Shown in pieces: positions 39,739 through 52,199 of a stretch of DNA of 64,000 nucleotides. Position 1 is the first letter of the stretch. The number at the start of each line of letters is the position of its first letter. The notes beneath the pieces are model-generated. The model was not told where the DNA came from. It worked only from the letters and a program-made list of their open reading frames with translations, and made no database searches. This stretch comes from Flaccisagitta enflata (taxonomy: Eukaryota; Chaetognatha; Sagittoidea; Aphragmophora). The stretch covers positions 54,002,001 through 54,066,000 of the forward strand of contig OZ231126.1 of assembly GCA_965153355.1 (NCBI GenBank), given 5' to 3'. The translations under genes and the position numbers were made by a program.

Positions 39739-42700
39739 CCCTACGACCTGATTTTTGTCCTTGATGGCAGCACTTCTATCAATTTTACTGAATTTAACGA
39801 TGCGAAATTGTTTGTGTCGGATATCATGGCGAATTTGAATATCGGACCGGGTACTGCTCAGTCAAGGGTCGGTCTCATCATGTATGGTAGAAATACGACT
39901 GTCAAACTAGATTTGGAGGATTCCGCCAAACGTGGACGAGAGAATGTGAAAGAGGAAATCAAAAGTAAATGAATGAATGAATGAATGAATGAATGAATGA
40001 ATGAATGAATGAGAAAATAAGAAGTCGTCTTTGAATGAATGAATGAATGAATGAATGAATGAATGAATGAATGAATGAATGAATAAATGAATGAATGAAT
40101 AATTGAATGACTAAGCGAATGCATGAATGAATGATTGAAACATGCTAACCTTGAATCATATACATATAACAAAATAATTGTTCGTCACTAATCAGTTAGC
40201 TTTTCTGATCATTTATTACAGAGATTAAGCGCTTTTCTCACGATGGATTTGGATTTGGCATTAACGGATCTCAAACTAACACAAACGAAGGTATTGAAGA
40301 AATGACACAAATGTTCAAGGATCAAGGGAGAGATCAAAGAAGAAAAACTGGTTTCATCATTACCGATGGAGCGAGCAGCAACATGAAAGAAACGGAAAAG
40401 GCGGCGAAAAACGCGAGGTGACGAAACAAAACAACAGTGAAGTAGACCTGATGGCGTTATGTTTTGTAATTCTTTATACAATGTAACTATGAACCTGCTG
40501 AACACAAATCATCAACAAACATTTAGAGCAGCCGCCGCACCTGTTTTTCAATCTGGAAAAGCAGGATTAAAGCTGTTGCTATGGCCCTACAGTATGTTCC
40601 AACTCGTTTGTAACACTCAGGGCCGTTTCCAGGTGCTCATGGGCCCTGTCACACTCGCACACACAGACAATCACAACTGCAGCATCAAAATTGCGCGTTT
40701 TCGCACTTTTCAACTCGATCATCATGGATGGATGGACGGTTCAACGGATGGACTGACAGACGGACAGATGGACTGATGGCTGGATGGACAAAGCCTCTTA
40801 TAGAGTTGCGTGTCCACAACAAAAAAGCAGGATCTTCTGGGATCCTTATTGTTGTTCAATTTCCACCCTTTTTCCTTGTCTAACTCCTTGATTGGAAAAA
40901 AAAGTTGAATTAAGTAATTCGACTTTTTTAAAATGTAGGGTAGAAATAAAGTTTTCCATTTTTGATTTGGGTTGGGTGCATTCTGGGCTGGGATGACACA
41001 GTTGAGCTAATGAGCTTCACTAGAGCGCATGGCAAGGGACTGGGCAAAGTTATGCCTTATAGTGATGCCTTTTTGCCAAAATAGAAATAACTGCACAATC
41101 TTTTGTCGAACTGAAAGTTTTTTTGCCTTATAGGCAGGCATGCCTTATCAGCGGGCATGCCTTATTAGCGAGTGCGCTCCAGCAGTGCTCGACTGTACAC
41201 AGAAATCCATAAATATTAGGTTTTTCACTGTTTTAGCTAAAATTGGTAATTCTTTCCTGGTAAACTCATCATGACACTTTCCCTTGCTACTACGTATTTC
41301 AGTTCATGTTTGAACTCCAATACGCACTTTAGCGTTTCTACCGGCTAGTGGCAGTAGTGCTCGATAGATTTGACTTTTTTACACATAGTTACAATTATCT
41401 TGCTGCCACCGCCACTTATTTTTGTATGATTAATCTATGTCAAAAAATTTACAAGATGACCGCAATCTGGTTACTGTAACTTTGGCCATTTAGAAATGAC
41501 ACACAAAAAAGTAATAACATGTCTTTGAAATAATTAGTCTGTAAGAGTCTAGCAAAGGCAGTGAAACGATAGCGTTATTTTATGAAAACCAAGGCCAGTA
41601 GGCCAATAAGGTGCGACGTGTGGATCGTCGAACGGTGCGTTACCTGAACAGACCAACCAACCAACGGACACAGCCAGTTATAGAGGTGCTTTGTCGCACC
41701 TAAAAATGGTTTACAAATTTCCTCCCTAAGGTGAATCCGGATAAGTTAGTTAAGAAAAAGGTTATGTGGCTTGTGCAACAATTTATCCTATATAAAACTA
41801 TATGTGAATTACTAGTGCTATCATTGGAATGTTTTATATGATGTAAGGACGAGAAATAGAATTATTCCTCTGTTGGTTCTTTATCTATTTAGGTAGTAGA
41901 GGCGTGTTTGCAAGAACATTTTTAGATGCGGCCGTCAGGTACGCATATGTATGAGAGGGTCTGTCTGTCCGTCTGTCCATCCATCAGTCAGTCCGTCCAT
42001 CGGTATTTCCGTGACGCCTACTTAAAAATTGCAGATTTAGGACTTTGCAGCCATGGCGATGCCTTGTATTAAACCAAACACTCTTTCGGATAATTTTGAG
42101 ACACTCTTTCAAAAAGTATTGTATTTTTATCTGTTTGACTGTCCATCAATCCCTCGATGTAACTCACACGTCTACCGCCAAGGTAAAAAAACGCAGTCAG
42201 GACGCATCGTTGCCCGGTCGAGCTTGTTTTACAGTTGTTCATTATGATTTCCTTGGCTGTCTTTTAATTTCATGAACACAAGGCCGGATACACGGCTACC
42301 CCAGTGTGCGCGTGCGGGTGGGCAGGGGCTGTATTTGAGGTCACTATCATTTGGGCAGGAGCAGTGAGGCCAAAGACACCGAAAACCCCAAAAAAGTAAA
42401 GGGTGACGGACAAACCGACGGACGGACGGACCGATGGATAGACGGACCGATGGACGGACCGACAAAGCGGGGTGTAGAGTCGCGTAGCACGTGCCTAAAA
42501 AAACAAAAGATATTTTGCCAAAATATCAGTTGCCAAGCCCTATCAACTGATAGTCAAAATTTCCGTCTGCTCTATAGCATTGATAAAATAAAGTTTAACG
42601 TCTTATGTGAAGACCTGTTGTGAATTGTAAATAACCCCCCCCCCATAAATTTGTCAATTCAGAGATCAAACCGACGAGACATATGCGATATGGGTTGAAG

Positions 42701-45700
42701 AGAGTTCCGATAAGTGTGTCGAAGCTTGTCAAAAGCGTGGAGAGAAAGGGAAAGACTGTGGCAAAATATGTGAAAATATGGAAAAGGAGCTTCTTAACAT
42801 CGCGGGCGACGAAGACAGAATATATCGCGTGAGGAGTTATCAAGAGCTGAGAAAGAAATTCCGGGAAATCCTGTCCGTCATCCGCGGCTCGAACAGCGCA
42901 GCAACAATGAGATGTATCGAGGTGATGAATTCGCTCCAAAGCTGGGTTGACAGTGCCGGCAATACCTTCATTTGTAGACGGATTATGGACTGACAGATGG
43001 ACGGACTGACAGATGGACGGACTGACAGAGCAACATGTAGAGTCGCGTGCATGCAACTAAAATGTATCAACAATCTAAGTACCATCAAACCCGTTTTAGA
43101 AGAATTAAGGATGAATTTGAATGTGTTTTTGAAAGCTATCTCTCTATAAAAGGCTTTGTCCATCTGTCCATCCATCCATTGGTCCGTCCGTTGGTCCATC
43201 CGTTGGTCCATCCGTCCGTCCATTCGTCCGTCCATAACACATGAGTCGAAAATGGTTAAAACTCAAGCAAATCACCCAGAATGTTAAGTCATTGCATCAT
43301 TCCACATGATTGATGCAATATTGCATCATTCTTAACAAGCTACACCGCATGTGGACGCATCGTTGTACCCCCCGGGGTACTTGTTGTTTTTTGTTAGTCA
43401 AGAAGATATGTCGGAAGATCTTTGAGTACAATTCCTGCTGCCCTGAAGAAAATCATAATCAAGAGGTCTGACTCCATATAGGTGAACTGCACCGTGAACC
43501 AGGATGGTGTGCCCACAATGCAAATTTTCGTTCCCGACAATTTGAAAGAAATGACAGGAAAGCTCGGAAACTGTGCTGACATTACATACAAGGTGATGTG
43601 ATTAAATCAGAAGGTAAGGTAAACCAGATCAAGGAAACTTGGGAAGATATTCCTCAGGAGACGGGTAGATAAAATTAAGCTGAAAAAAAAGAATTACTTT
43701 CTTTGAATGAAATAACTGAAAGTCTACATGTTGAACTGCTTCAATAACACCTGTCCGGATATTATTGTCCCAAAATCAAACAACTGTCAAATCAAAACGG
43801 GGATATTTAGCAACATGCAGATTTTTCCACCAGTTAGAGCTTGAAAAAATCTTCATTTTGCTCATGAATTTTGCCTGGATTGCTTCACACAAAATCGAAT
43901 AAGATCAAAAACAGTAAAATATTGCCCATGCAAATCATTGCAAAATTACCAGAATAACCTAATCGACTTCAGATACCTACCAAATCTATATAAAGATAGA
44001 TACTCAAATGCGGATTTCACGGCTAAAAAGCTTTTGAAAAGTTCTTCAATTTACCCATAGATTTTGATGGATTTCTTAAAGGTGAACCCTTTAAAAATTC
44101 AAACCAAAGCTATAGAAAAATTTATACCTGGGCGTTGCTGGCTAATGGTCAAGGGGTGAATAAGTTGATATGAAGCAACCAAAATGGGATTAAATACAGA
44201 AAACAATGTGAAACATACTAGGAAATACTCATCTGACATCCAATAATAGAGATTTATATTGTTCCTCACCAGCAATAGTGAGGCATCTAAAGTTTTGACG
44301 CTACTGGGACAATAATATCCGGACATGTGTTATGCTAATTATTTACTGATTTGTAACTGATTTATATCTGTTTTCATGCAAATAAATACGTTTTTATTAT
44401 AGGGCGGAAGATTTTTTTTTCTAAGATAGGGCATTACAGGGAAACATTATTTCCAAGCATTATTCATGTTCCATTTGTATAATTAGAGCCCAATCTTATT
44501 GGAAAATCGATTTGGACTTTATCCGCATTAGTTGTATAGAATGTCTATAGAAGAAAATTAATCTTGAGACTGCTGCTATCAATTCTATACAAATAGAGCA
44601 TTGATTACGGAATACTTAGATCGAGTCCAAATCGATTTTCTGATGAGACTGGACTTTGACTATGCAAATGGAACATCAAAAGTGCTTGGAAATGGTGTTT
44701 CATTCGAATACCCAAACTGAGCCCACTATAGTATAAGGGCAATGTATAAGGGCAATGTTGTTTCAACTTTAATAAGTATCAGTACCTTGGTAGAGAATGC
44801 CGGCGGTGCAGTTAGTTTGTACCACTCGATTCTGCCTCTAAGGGTATGGTTTTCTAATCAATATTAAGTATCAGTACTTCCATCCAGTACATTAGTAATC
44901 TTTGATTATGCTTTATAAGATATTTTGTATACTAAATGGTATAGGCCTGTCCAACCCTACACTATGACTCAGATCAGCCCTGCTAAAGAAAATTCCCATA
45001 CCCAGCCTCTAACCACCCAGCAACCACCCCAAAAGGCTCAAACCGCCTTCACTATGACTCAGATCAGCCCAGCTAAAGAAAAATACACCATACTCAGCCT
45101 CTATACCAGCAACCACCCCAAGAGCTCCGAGCCATATGCACTATGACTCAGATCAGCCCAGCTAAAGAAAATTCCCTGCAACCTCTAACCACCCAGCAAC
45201 CACCCAAAGGCTCAAACCGCCTTCACTGTGAGCTCAGATCAGCTATTCAAAGAAAATTCCATGCAGCCTCTAACCACCCAACCACCCCAAAGAGCTCAAA
45301 CCGCCTTCACTATGACTCAGATCAGCCCAGCTAAAAAGAAAATTCCCATACCCAGCCTCTGTGCCAGTAACCACCCCAAAGGCTCAAACCGCCTTAACCT
45401 ATGCTATTAAGGTGTGATCAAGCTAATAGTGTTATGACAAGCTTTTTTTTTTTTTTGGGCAGCGGCTAAGGGCCATTAATATAGGACACAGGGAGTGAGC
45501 CATTCATCACCGTCGACATTACGTCCCCCCTCCGAAGCTTCTCAAGCCTCTGAGGCCTCAAATCCAGCCTCTCCAGCCTCAAATTCAGCCTCTCAAGCCT
45601 CAAATCCAGCCTCTCAGGCATCAAATCTAGCCTCTCAGGCCTCAAATCCAGCCTCTCAGGCATCAAATCTAGCCTCTCAGGCCTCAAATCCAGCCTCTCA

Positions 45701-46220
45701 GGCCTCAAATCCAGCCTCTCAGGCCTCAAATCCAGCCTCTTGGGCCTCAAATCCAGCCTCTTGGGCCTCAAATCCAGCCTCTCAGGCCTCAAATCCAGCC
45801 TCTTGGGCCCTAAATCTAACCTCTCAGACCTCAAATTCTCATTGAATAACATGGCAAATGTGAAGGGTAAAAAACACCAAAATTCCCAATGAATATCACA
45901 GAAAATTACCCCAAATATGCATTTCAGGACCAATAGAACTTCACCCTATGTCCCTGCAGGATTCCCATACCCAGCCTCTAGCCACCCAGCAACCACCCCA
46001 AAAGGCTCAAACCGCCTTAACCCTATGCTAATGAGGTATGCAGTCAAGCTAATAGTATTGTCAGGCAAGTTTTTTGTTTTTAGATGCGTCCACGCATTTT
46101 TATAAGAGGCTTTGTTGGTCGGTTGGTTGGTTGGTTGGTTGGTCAAATCACGCTGGAGTTGAAAGCGATCTGGCTTGATCATAAAGTCATTTTAGGTTCT
46201 GACATTGGGCTGATGCACTG

Positions 46221-46288
<68 letters not shown>

Positions 46289-47757
46289 CATTTAAAGTAA
46301 ACCCGCATGTGGACGCATCGTTGTACCCCCAGGGTGCGCTTGTTCAGTAGTAAAAGGATAGTTGTGAGCAATCCGGGGTAAACACCATTGAAAGCTTTCA
46401 AGGCTTTCATCCTTTAGTATATTGGAGAATTCTGGCCTCCTTTTATAAGGGCAATGTTGTTTCAACTTTCATAGTATTAATACCCTCCTCAAACAGCAAG
46501 ACATCGCAGAAATCAATGGGAACAAGTTTGTACAGAAAGACATGAAAGTCAATGAATGCGGCACACAACTGGCTGTCACTCCCAAACATTTGGATTACAC
46601 CAACACGCTAATTCTCTTCAGAGAATCAATTGATAAGCCTGCAGGTGAGGATGTGTTTCTACTTGGGGAACCTCATAGATATCTGCCGGCTGGTTGATCG
46701 ATCGGTCGGTCGGTTGGTTGATCAATATATCCCAACTGCGCGAAAGGGCTAATCTTGTCTTCTTGCCTCCTATTTATTCAGGCTTTTATTCCTTAAATCA
46801 ATTATCTATCATTATACTCTTAGTCATTCTTAGTCAGCTGTGTCGGTCTGTCCGCCAGAGTTCTTTGATTTATCGGGGTTTGTCTAGAACTGGAAGCACT
46901 CTTTGCATTGTTGTCCCTTCCTAGCAATTTAACTTGTCCTGCACATTTTCCAAAATGCCAGATAACAAACTTGGCTAAATCTGACATTTTTGCCCTACAT
47001 GTTGTCATCATGCAGTGATATTCGAGGAGACAAAATGGAATTTGAAGTGCAGTTACCCTCGTGAAGATTATAAAACTGTCGCCTATGAAAGCAAGAGCGG
47101 AGAAAAGAACGTCTCTGAAATTGGCCAACTGCCCGTGGAAATGGCAATATTTGATGCCGAGTTCAAGAACGCTGTTCCATTACCCGCCATCTTTAAACTC
47201 GGAGAAAGGGTCCATGTGCAGGTAAGTTACAGGCTCAATTCGCATTTGACTTTCTTACTGCGTTTGACGTGAGTCACAAACCGTTACCGGCATTCCGTCT
47301 CAAAAACAATTTGTGGTCAGAGAACTAAAATGTTTCTAGCTTTAATAGTTTTGTTTGTGTTCTATTTGTTTCTAGTCGCGTGCACGCGACTCTAACCCGC
47401 TTTGTCTGTTGGTCAGTTGATCCATCTTTCCTTCCATAACGCTTAGCCCTTTTGTTATTAAAGGGTCCTTTTGCATAACTGCTCCTGCCAAACTGTCAGG
47501 TTAGCCATTTTATTACTGCCCCTGCCCACCCGCACGCGACTTGGGTAGCCATGGAATAGCCGGCCTTGTTTTTCATGTATATTGTTTCCTATCCAAAAAG
47601 GCAAGTTTCAAAGACACAATTTTTGTTTCACAGGCAACCTTACTGGCACACAACGACTTGACACTACACGCTTCAAGGTGTTGGGCTACATACAGTGAAG
47701 AACGAACGAGTCTGCCAAAGAGAGAGCTGATTAATGGATGCAGCATGACTGAATCCG
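39739..47757 (+). CDS. VWA plus zona pellucida (ZP) domain protein, partial, multi-exon
   Basis: Supported exons: 39739-39964, 40222-40417, 42663 or 42665-42921, 43482-43592, 46497-46644, 47016-47221, 47634-47757. The first two encode a VWA domain: YDLIFVLDGSTSINFTEF (MIDAS DxSxS), GFGFGINGSQTNTNEGI (MIDAS Thr) and GFIITDGASSN (MIDAS Asp). The 42.7-kb exon ends the VWA (RIYRVRSYQELRKKFREIL) after a Cys-rich insert. The next exons give ZP-N (VNCTV...MQIF, CGTQL, YTNTL, LKCSYPR) and ZP-C (PVEMAIFD, LTLHASRCWATY, NGCSM). Such proteins are secreted or membrane-anchored matrix polymers. The 5' end is unknown; a small exon near 40937 may belong to the VWA; a likely next exon begins at 47931 in the right phase. 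The junction into the 42.7-kb exon is uncertain. Confidence 0.72.
39965..40115 (+). repeat. (GAAT)n microsatellite
   Basis: TGAA/AATG tetranucleotides start right at the VWA exon donor and fill much of the 257-bp intron. Confidence 0.97.
40690..40827 (+). mobile_element. (GTCY)n hairpin element, 3' two-thirds
   Basis: TTGCGCGTTTTCGCACTTTTCAACTCGATCA core, (GGAT/GGAC)n array, GACAAAGCCTCTTATAGAG and GTTGCGTGTCCACAAC end followed by A's. In a VWA-ZP gene intron. Confidence 0.7.
40999..41195 (-). mobile_element. MITE family D, copy 3 (best preserved)
   Basis: Left CAGTTGAGCTAATGAGCTTC and right end, read inverted, CAGTCGAGCACTGCTGGAGC; right side followed by TA. Contains repeated GGCATGCCTTAT phrases. 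Confidence 0.78.
41584..41706 (+). mobile_element. (GTCY)n hairpin element, GTGCGAC subtype
   Basis: CAAGGCCAGTAGGCCAATAAGGTGCGACG start, short CCAA array, ACACAGCCAGTTATAGAGGTGC and TTTGTCGCACCTAAAAA end. Confidence 0.78.
41925..42240 (-). mobile_element. (GTCY)n hairpin element, GATGCG subtype
   Basis: TTTTTAGATGCGGCCGTCAGGTACGCAT hairpin end, GTCTGTCCGTCTGTCC array, and GCATCGTTGCCCGGTCGAGCTTGTTTT as the start. Related to 7346-7662. Confidence 0.72.
42279..42502 (+). mobile_element. (GTCY)n hairpin element, GCGAC subtype, long core
   Basis: ACAAGGCCGGATACACGGC start, two G-rich GGGTGGGCAGGGG/GGGCAGGAGC segments, CGGACGGACGGACC array and GTAGAGTCGCG...CTAAAAA end. Matches the long-core variants at 4655, 47371 and 49344. 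Confidence 0.78.
42990..43260. mobile_element. two partial (GTCY)n elements in opposite orientation
   Basis: 42990-43064 is a plus-strand 3' end (GACGGACTGACAG array, GTCGCGTGCATGCAACTAAAA). 43140-43260 is a reverse array (CTATAAAAGGCTTTGTCC, then GTCC/GTTGG units). Confidence 0.6.
43600..44930. other. intron of the VWA-ZP gene, little recognised
   Basis: AT-rich. 43750-43790 and 44300-44335 share an inverted GTCCGGATATTATTGTCCCA phrase, suggesting a ~580-bp element with inverted ends. The end of the stretch (44730-44880) matches fragments at 5790-5860. Confidence 0.45.
44955..45410 (+). repeat. ~90-bp minisatellite
   Basis: Units of CACTATGACTCAGATCAGCC...AGCTAAAGAAAATTCC...ACCCAGCAACCACCCC recur about five times. 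A further partial unit is at 45958-46020, beyond a family-G insertion. Confidence 0.88.
45459..45870 (+). mobile_element. family-G element with 21-bp minisatellite
   Basis: GGGCAGCGGCTAAGGGCC end at 45459, then about 14 units of CCTCTCAGGCCTCAAATCCAG (21 bp) to 45840. It splits the 90-bp minisatellite region. Confidence 0.7.
46078..46344 (-). mobile_element. (GTCY)n hairpin element, GATGCG subtype, with (GA)n insert
   Basis: TTTTTAGATGCGTCCACGCAT hairpin, GTTGGTCGGTTGG array, a 60-bp GA run at 46225-46286 and GGACGCATCGTTGTACCCC...CTTGTT as the start. Confidence 0.68.
47371..47573 (-). mobile_element. (GTCY)n hairpin element, GCGAC subtype, long core
   Basis: CTAGTCGCGTGCACGCGACT perfect hairpin, CTAACCCGCTTTGTCTGTTGG, CTGCCCCTGCCCACCCG core and GCCGGCCTTGTT end, within an intron of the VWA-ZP gene. 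Confidence 0.8.
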
Positions 47758-47989
47758 GTAAATTCCATTTGTTTTATAAGCTTTTTTTTCATGTCTTATA
47801 CACCTCTATGCTTGTCACCATTTTGTTTCATCAATCTGTACTTCTTGTCTCATCAATCTCAGGCTATCTTTGTCACATTAATCTTCATTTCTTTTGTCTT
47901 AAAGATCACAATTTCTCGTGTCTCCACTAGGGCCAACGGTTTTTGCATCAAATCAATTGAACACCCCAGCCTGCAGCTTTTTTAAACAG

Positions 47990-48880
47990 ACTATGTCTAT
48001 ACTGTTGAAAACTACTCACTATATGACTTTTCTCCGTGATTTAGAGGTGCCAGATTTGATATTTTGATCATAACTTCGTTGTTATTTGTGGTAAAAATGT
48101 CAAATTTAGGTCATTTGTACCAAATGGGGCCTTAGCCTCAGAAATCAGAGCCTAAAATCAGAGATTATGGCTGGCTCAGAATCTCACCAGTGGTACAGTC
48201 ATGTTTCTATCATTTTCTGTTTAGATTTGAGAGCATTTCAAAGATAAAAGAAGTGTTTGAGGGGAAAATGGCAGCTTCAGTTTCAGTGGCAGTACAGTAT
48301 TTTTTTTCTGGAATTTCAATATTTTCATGGCTTTGGGATGGACCAATCTGCATAAAATTGGTGATCGAATTGAAGAGTTTTCTGTTCTATTGATGGTAAA
48401 AAAATTTTGATCGATATTCCCCTAATTTTGGGAACTGTGAAGCCAGAATTTAAAAAAAGTCTGATTTTTATAAAATTAAGTTAATTTTGGATGAAAAATT
48501 AGGCCACTTCCAATTCATAAAAAGACTTAAAATCCATGAGCAAAGTAAAGTACTGCTCAGGAGCTAACCAGTGGTGCAATCGGGGTGTCAATATGTATTT
48601 GCATTTAGATTTTATAGTACTTCAAAGATAAAAATACCTAAAAATTGTTATTTTGACATACCCTTAGATATTTGATCTATAAATCCCTTAGATCTATAAA
48701 ATCTAAATGCAAAAACATATTGACACGCCGATTGCACCACTGCACTATGGTCTGAAACTGCATGATTCTCAGTCAAAACCTAAAAATGATTTAATCTTGC
48801 TTCAAAAATAGTCAAAATGATTGTTAAACAGTATATTTTTGATTTTTTCATTATAGAATGAAAATTTTTTTGAATTCAAC
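47990..48880. other. AT-rich, with a ~35-bp foldback
   Basis: GCAATCGGGGTGTCAATATG...TGCATTTAGATTTTAT at 48577-48616 recurs inverted at 48697-48737. Related phrases occur at 48190-48240. No gene recognised apart from the possible VWA-ZP exon starting 47931. Confidence 0.5.
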
Positions 48881-48884
48881 CTTT

Positions 48885-48937
<53 letters not shown>

Positions 48938-49343
48938 GTTTACAGGTGTTTTCATATTACTGCTCCTGCCTAAATGCTTGGTTAGCCTTATTCATCACAG
49001 CCCTTGCCAACCTGCACGCGAATAACAGTCCAGTCCGTCGTCATTTCCATCCCTGAACTCTTCTTTCTCATTCAATCTTCATCCTTGTCTTGAATTCTGA
49101 ACAAGAGAACGAACATACACATAGACAGACAGTTAAAGAAACAGAAAGACAAAAAGACAGAAAGAGAGACGGACAAAGAGACAGACAGACGGAGAGACAG
49201 ACAGACGAAGAGACTGACAGCTAGAGTCAGAGAAGCATACAAAATGATGAGAGAACTATCCATTCCACCATCAATAATCATTGTAGTGAAGGGCGCGCAA
49301 CTAAAATCTTTTGTTGCTTGCTCATTCTGTTCTTCTTATCAAA

Positions 49344-49500
49344 ACAAGGCCGAAACACGGCTACCCCAGTCGCGTGCGGGGTGGGCAGGGTCATAGCTGC
49401 GGGTCACTTGACTGGTTTGGGCAGGAGCAAAAACAACAACAAAGTAAAGTGTGTCGGATGGACCGACCGACCGACAGAACGGGGTGTAGAGTCGCGTAAA
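49344..49500 (+). mobile_element. (GTCY)n hairpin element, GCGAC subtype
   Basis: AACAAGGCCGAAACACGGC start, GGGGTGGGCAGGG core, three CCGA units and GGTGTAGAGTCGCGTAAATA with a lost hairpin arm. Confidence 0.7.
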
Positions 49501-50057
49501 TAAGTCTTCGAAAAAAGGTTTATCGCATTGTAATATAATTTGTTTCAGGCTGAAACAATGCGAATTGAGCAAACGTTACCATGAATGTTTATGCAATCAC
49601 AAAAATATTGCTTGACATAGAACAATGCAGTTGGCAATTTATGAAAGATTCTTTTACTTTCCAAGATATCTAGGAAAGATCTGCCTGCTAATTTGAGAGA
49701 TGCGATAAATTAACTTCCAAGGTAGTATAAACGCCGAGAAAGCAGTGTGTTACGGACTGAACGACTAATTGACCTCAGAAGTTCAGACTGACAGACAGAT
49801 GGGCGGACGGACGATACAGCGGGTTTTAGCGTTGCGTGCACGCGACTAAAAAGTGTACATGAGACGCAAGTACTATGTGACTAATGACCACGCACCTGAC
49901 CTGAGGATTAAAAAAAACCATAAGACAAAGATCATGGCCCATGGTAGAGATAAGAACAAGCCGCCAATCACGTGGGCTGATTAATGATTGAACTCGAATA
50001 GGCGCAGCAAAAATAAGCCCAATGAGTTCGATGAGGAAGTCGCGAAGAATAAAAAGA

Positions 50058-50476
50058 ACACAAGGCCAACACCTAGTCGCGTGCGAGACATGAATAACTT
50101 AAGATGACTTTTATTGACTTAAGATGACTTAAAATGACTCAATGTCTCTTTCTCTCTTTCTCTCTCTCTACAAACATTGCATCAGCCCAGTGTAAGAACC
50201 TAAGATGATGAAATCGACTTTGAGATCAGCGCAGGATCATTTGTGATCATTTTCAACTCGAGCGTGACGGACCGACCGACGGACCGACCGACCGACGGAC
50301 CGACCGACGGACGGACAAAGCCTCTTATAGAGATGCGTGGACGCATCTAAAAAGGCCAAGTAGGCCAATAAGGTGCGACGTGTTGATCGTCGAACGAATG
50401 CGTTACAGACAGACAGACCAACAGACCGACCAACGGACAGAGCCAGTTATAGAGGTGCTTTGTCGCACCTAAAAAG
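50058..50476 (+). mobile_element. two (GTCY)n elements of different subtype, back to back
   Basis: The first (50058-50353) starts ACAAGGCCAACACC and ends GAGATGCGTGGACGCATCTAAAAA. The second begins at once with GGCCAAGTAGGCCAATAAGG and ends TTTGTCGCACCTAAAAA at 50476. Confidence 0.75.
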
Positions 50477-50662
50477 TCAAGATGATTGAAGTGTAGAACG
50501 AGTCCCGAGTCACGATCCGTGGGCTGGGATAGAATAAAAATGAGGAGAAAAATGGTTGTTTGCAACTTAACGACGTGAAAACCGCGCGCGCGTTCCTACG
50601 AACGCAACCTGGGGGATGTGCGTGTGTGTGTGTGCGACTTCCGGAAAAGAAAAAAACCGTAC

Positions 50663-50666
<4 letters not shown>

Positions 50667-50761
<95 letters not shown>

Positions 50762-50770
50762 GGGTAGAGT

Positions 50771-50836
<66 letters not shown>

Positions 50837-50909
50837 AGAGAAAGAGAAAGAGAAAGAGAAAGAGAAAGAGAAAGAGCAAAGAGAGAGAGGAGAGAAAGGA
50901 GGGTAGAGT

Positions 50910-50988
<79 letters not shown>

Positions 50989-51028
50989 AGAGAAAGAGAA
51001 AGAAAAAGAGAAAGAGAAAGAGAAAGAG

Positions 51029-51125
<97 letters not shown>
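50667..51125 (+). repeat. (GA)n / (GAAAGA)n polypurine array, ~460 bp
   Basis: Five GA runs separated by AAAGAG hexamer blocks. The segment AGGAGGGTAGAGTGAAGAG occurs twice (50758 and 50898), showing a ~140-bp higher-order duplication. Confidence 0.97.
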
Positions 51126-51126
<1 letters not shown>

Positions 51127-51129
51127 AAT

Positions 51130-52195
51130 ACGAGGAAATGAGAAGGAAGGAAAAGAAAGGATAGTCAGATAGGGTCAGGGAGAAAGAAGGAAAGAAGGTG
51201 ATCGTGAGGGAGGAAGGAGAAGAGGAGGAAGAGGAAGAGGAGGGAGAGGAGGAAAAGTGATGAAGCAAGATGAAGAATGGAAGGAGGGAAACTTGTTGAA
51301 TTTGAAATACGAGGGGGAAATCAAGAATGATTGTACAAAGCAAGTACGCTGTGGATGTACTCAGCGATGATAATGACGCAGGAGATTCGATTTCCTCAAC
51401 AAATAGAACGAATGAATGTAGTATTGGACTCATTGACAAAACATAGTTTATTGTGCCGAGGAAGGGTCTCAGAGAAGACGATCTAACATTATTATAGATG
51501 TACAAGGCAGGAAGTGGAAATGATAAGGGGAACCAATAAAATCAGAAAAAAAGTTATAAGAGAAAGAACACTTTGGGTGAACAACGATGCGTCCACGTCC
51601 AGATTTTCCACTTTATAACTGTAATGGTACATCGAAACTTGGGATGATACAAGCTTACCACGCCAATTTCAACTTAAGCATTATGGAATTGGAAAGACGG
51701 ACAAAGTGATAGAGTCGAATGTGTCATTATACAAAAGTTCTTTTAAGCTGATCATCAATTTCAAGGAATATAGAAAAATCAATTTTGATCGTTTAACTAT
51801 TTGAATTTTTCAAAATTTGATTATTTTCCATTTTTAGCTTAATTAAAACATCTACAAAATAGATGTACTTAGATTGGCTACATCAAGTTTTGTTAAAAAT
51901 AAAGCCACAAATTCTTTTAAAAATATGTTTTTCTTTGTTTTTTTTAATAAATCTTTTTTTTCTAAATTGCAGCTGGATTCAGCAATAAAATTGCAAAGCA
52001 TTTTAATTATATTATCCCCATAATCAATGACTTCGTGAACAAAACAGCAATATACAAATTGAGGTTTAAAAAAAAAAGGAAAAATGAATATAATCTATAA
52101 CAATAAAAATATTAAAAATCTTAAAATTTGATTGTTTTTGCTCTCTGTAATTGATAATTTGATTCAAAGACCTTGTGTATGTTGGCACTCCTGGG
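51130..52195. other. intergenic, nothing recognised
   Basis: AT-rich, with a weak (GTCY)-element-like fragment at 51585-51725. No gene seen. Confidence 0.45.
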
Positions 52196-52199
52196 TGAT

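Noticed and set aside
45466-45933. 155-aa minus-strand ORF of heptapeptide repeats
   Set aside because: Translation of a 21-bp minisatellite in a foldback element; the opposite strand is equally open.
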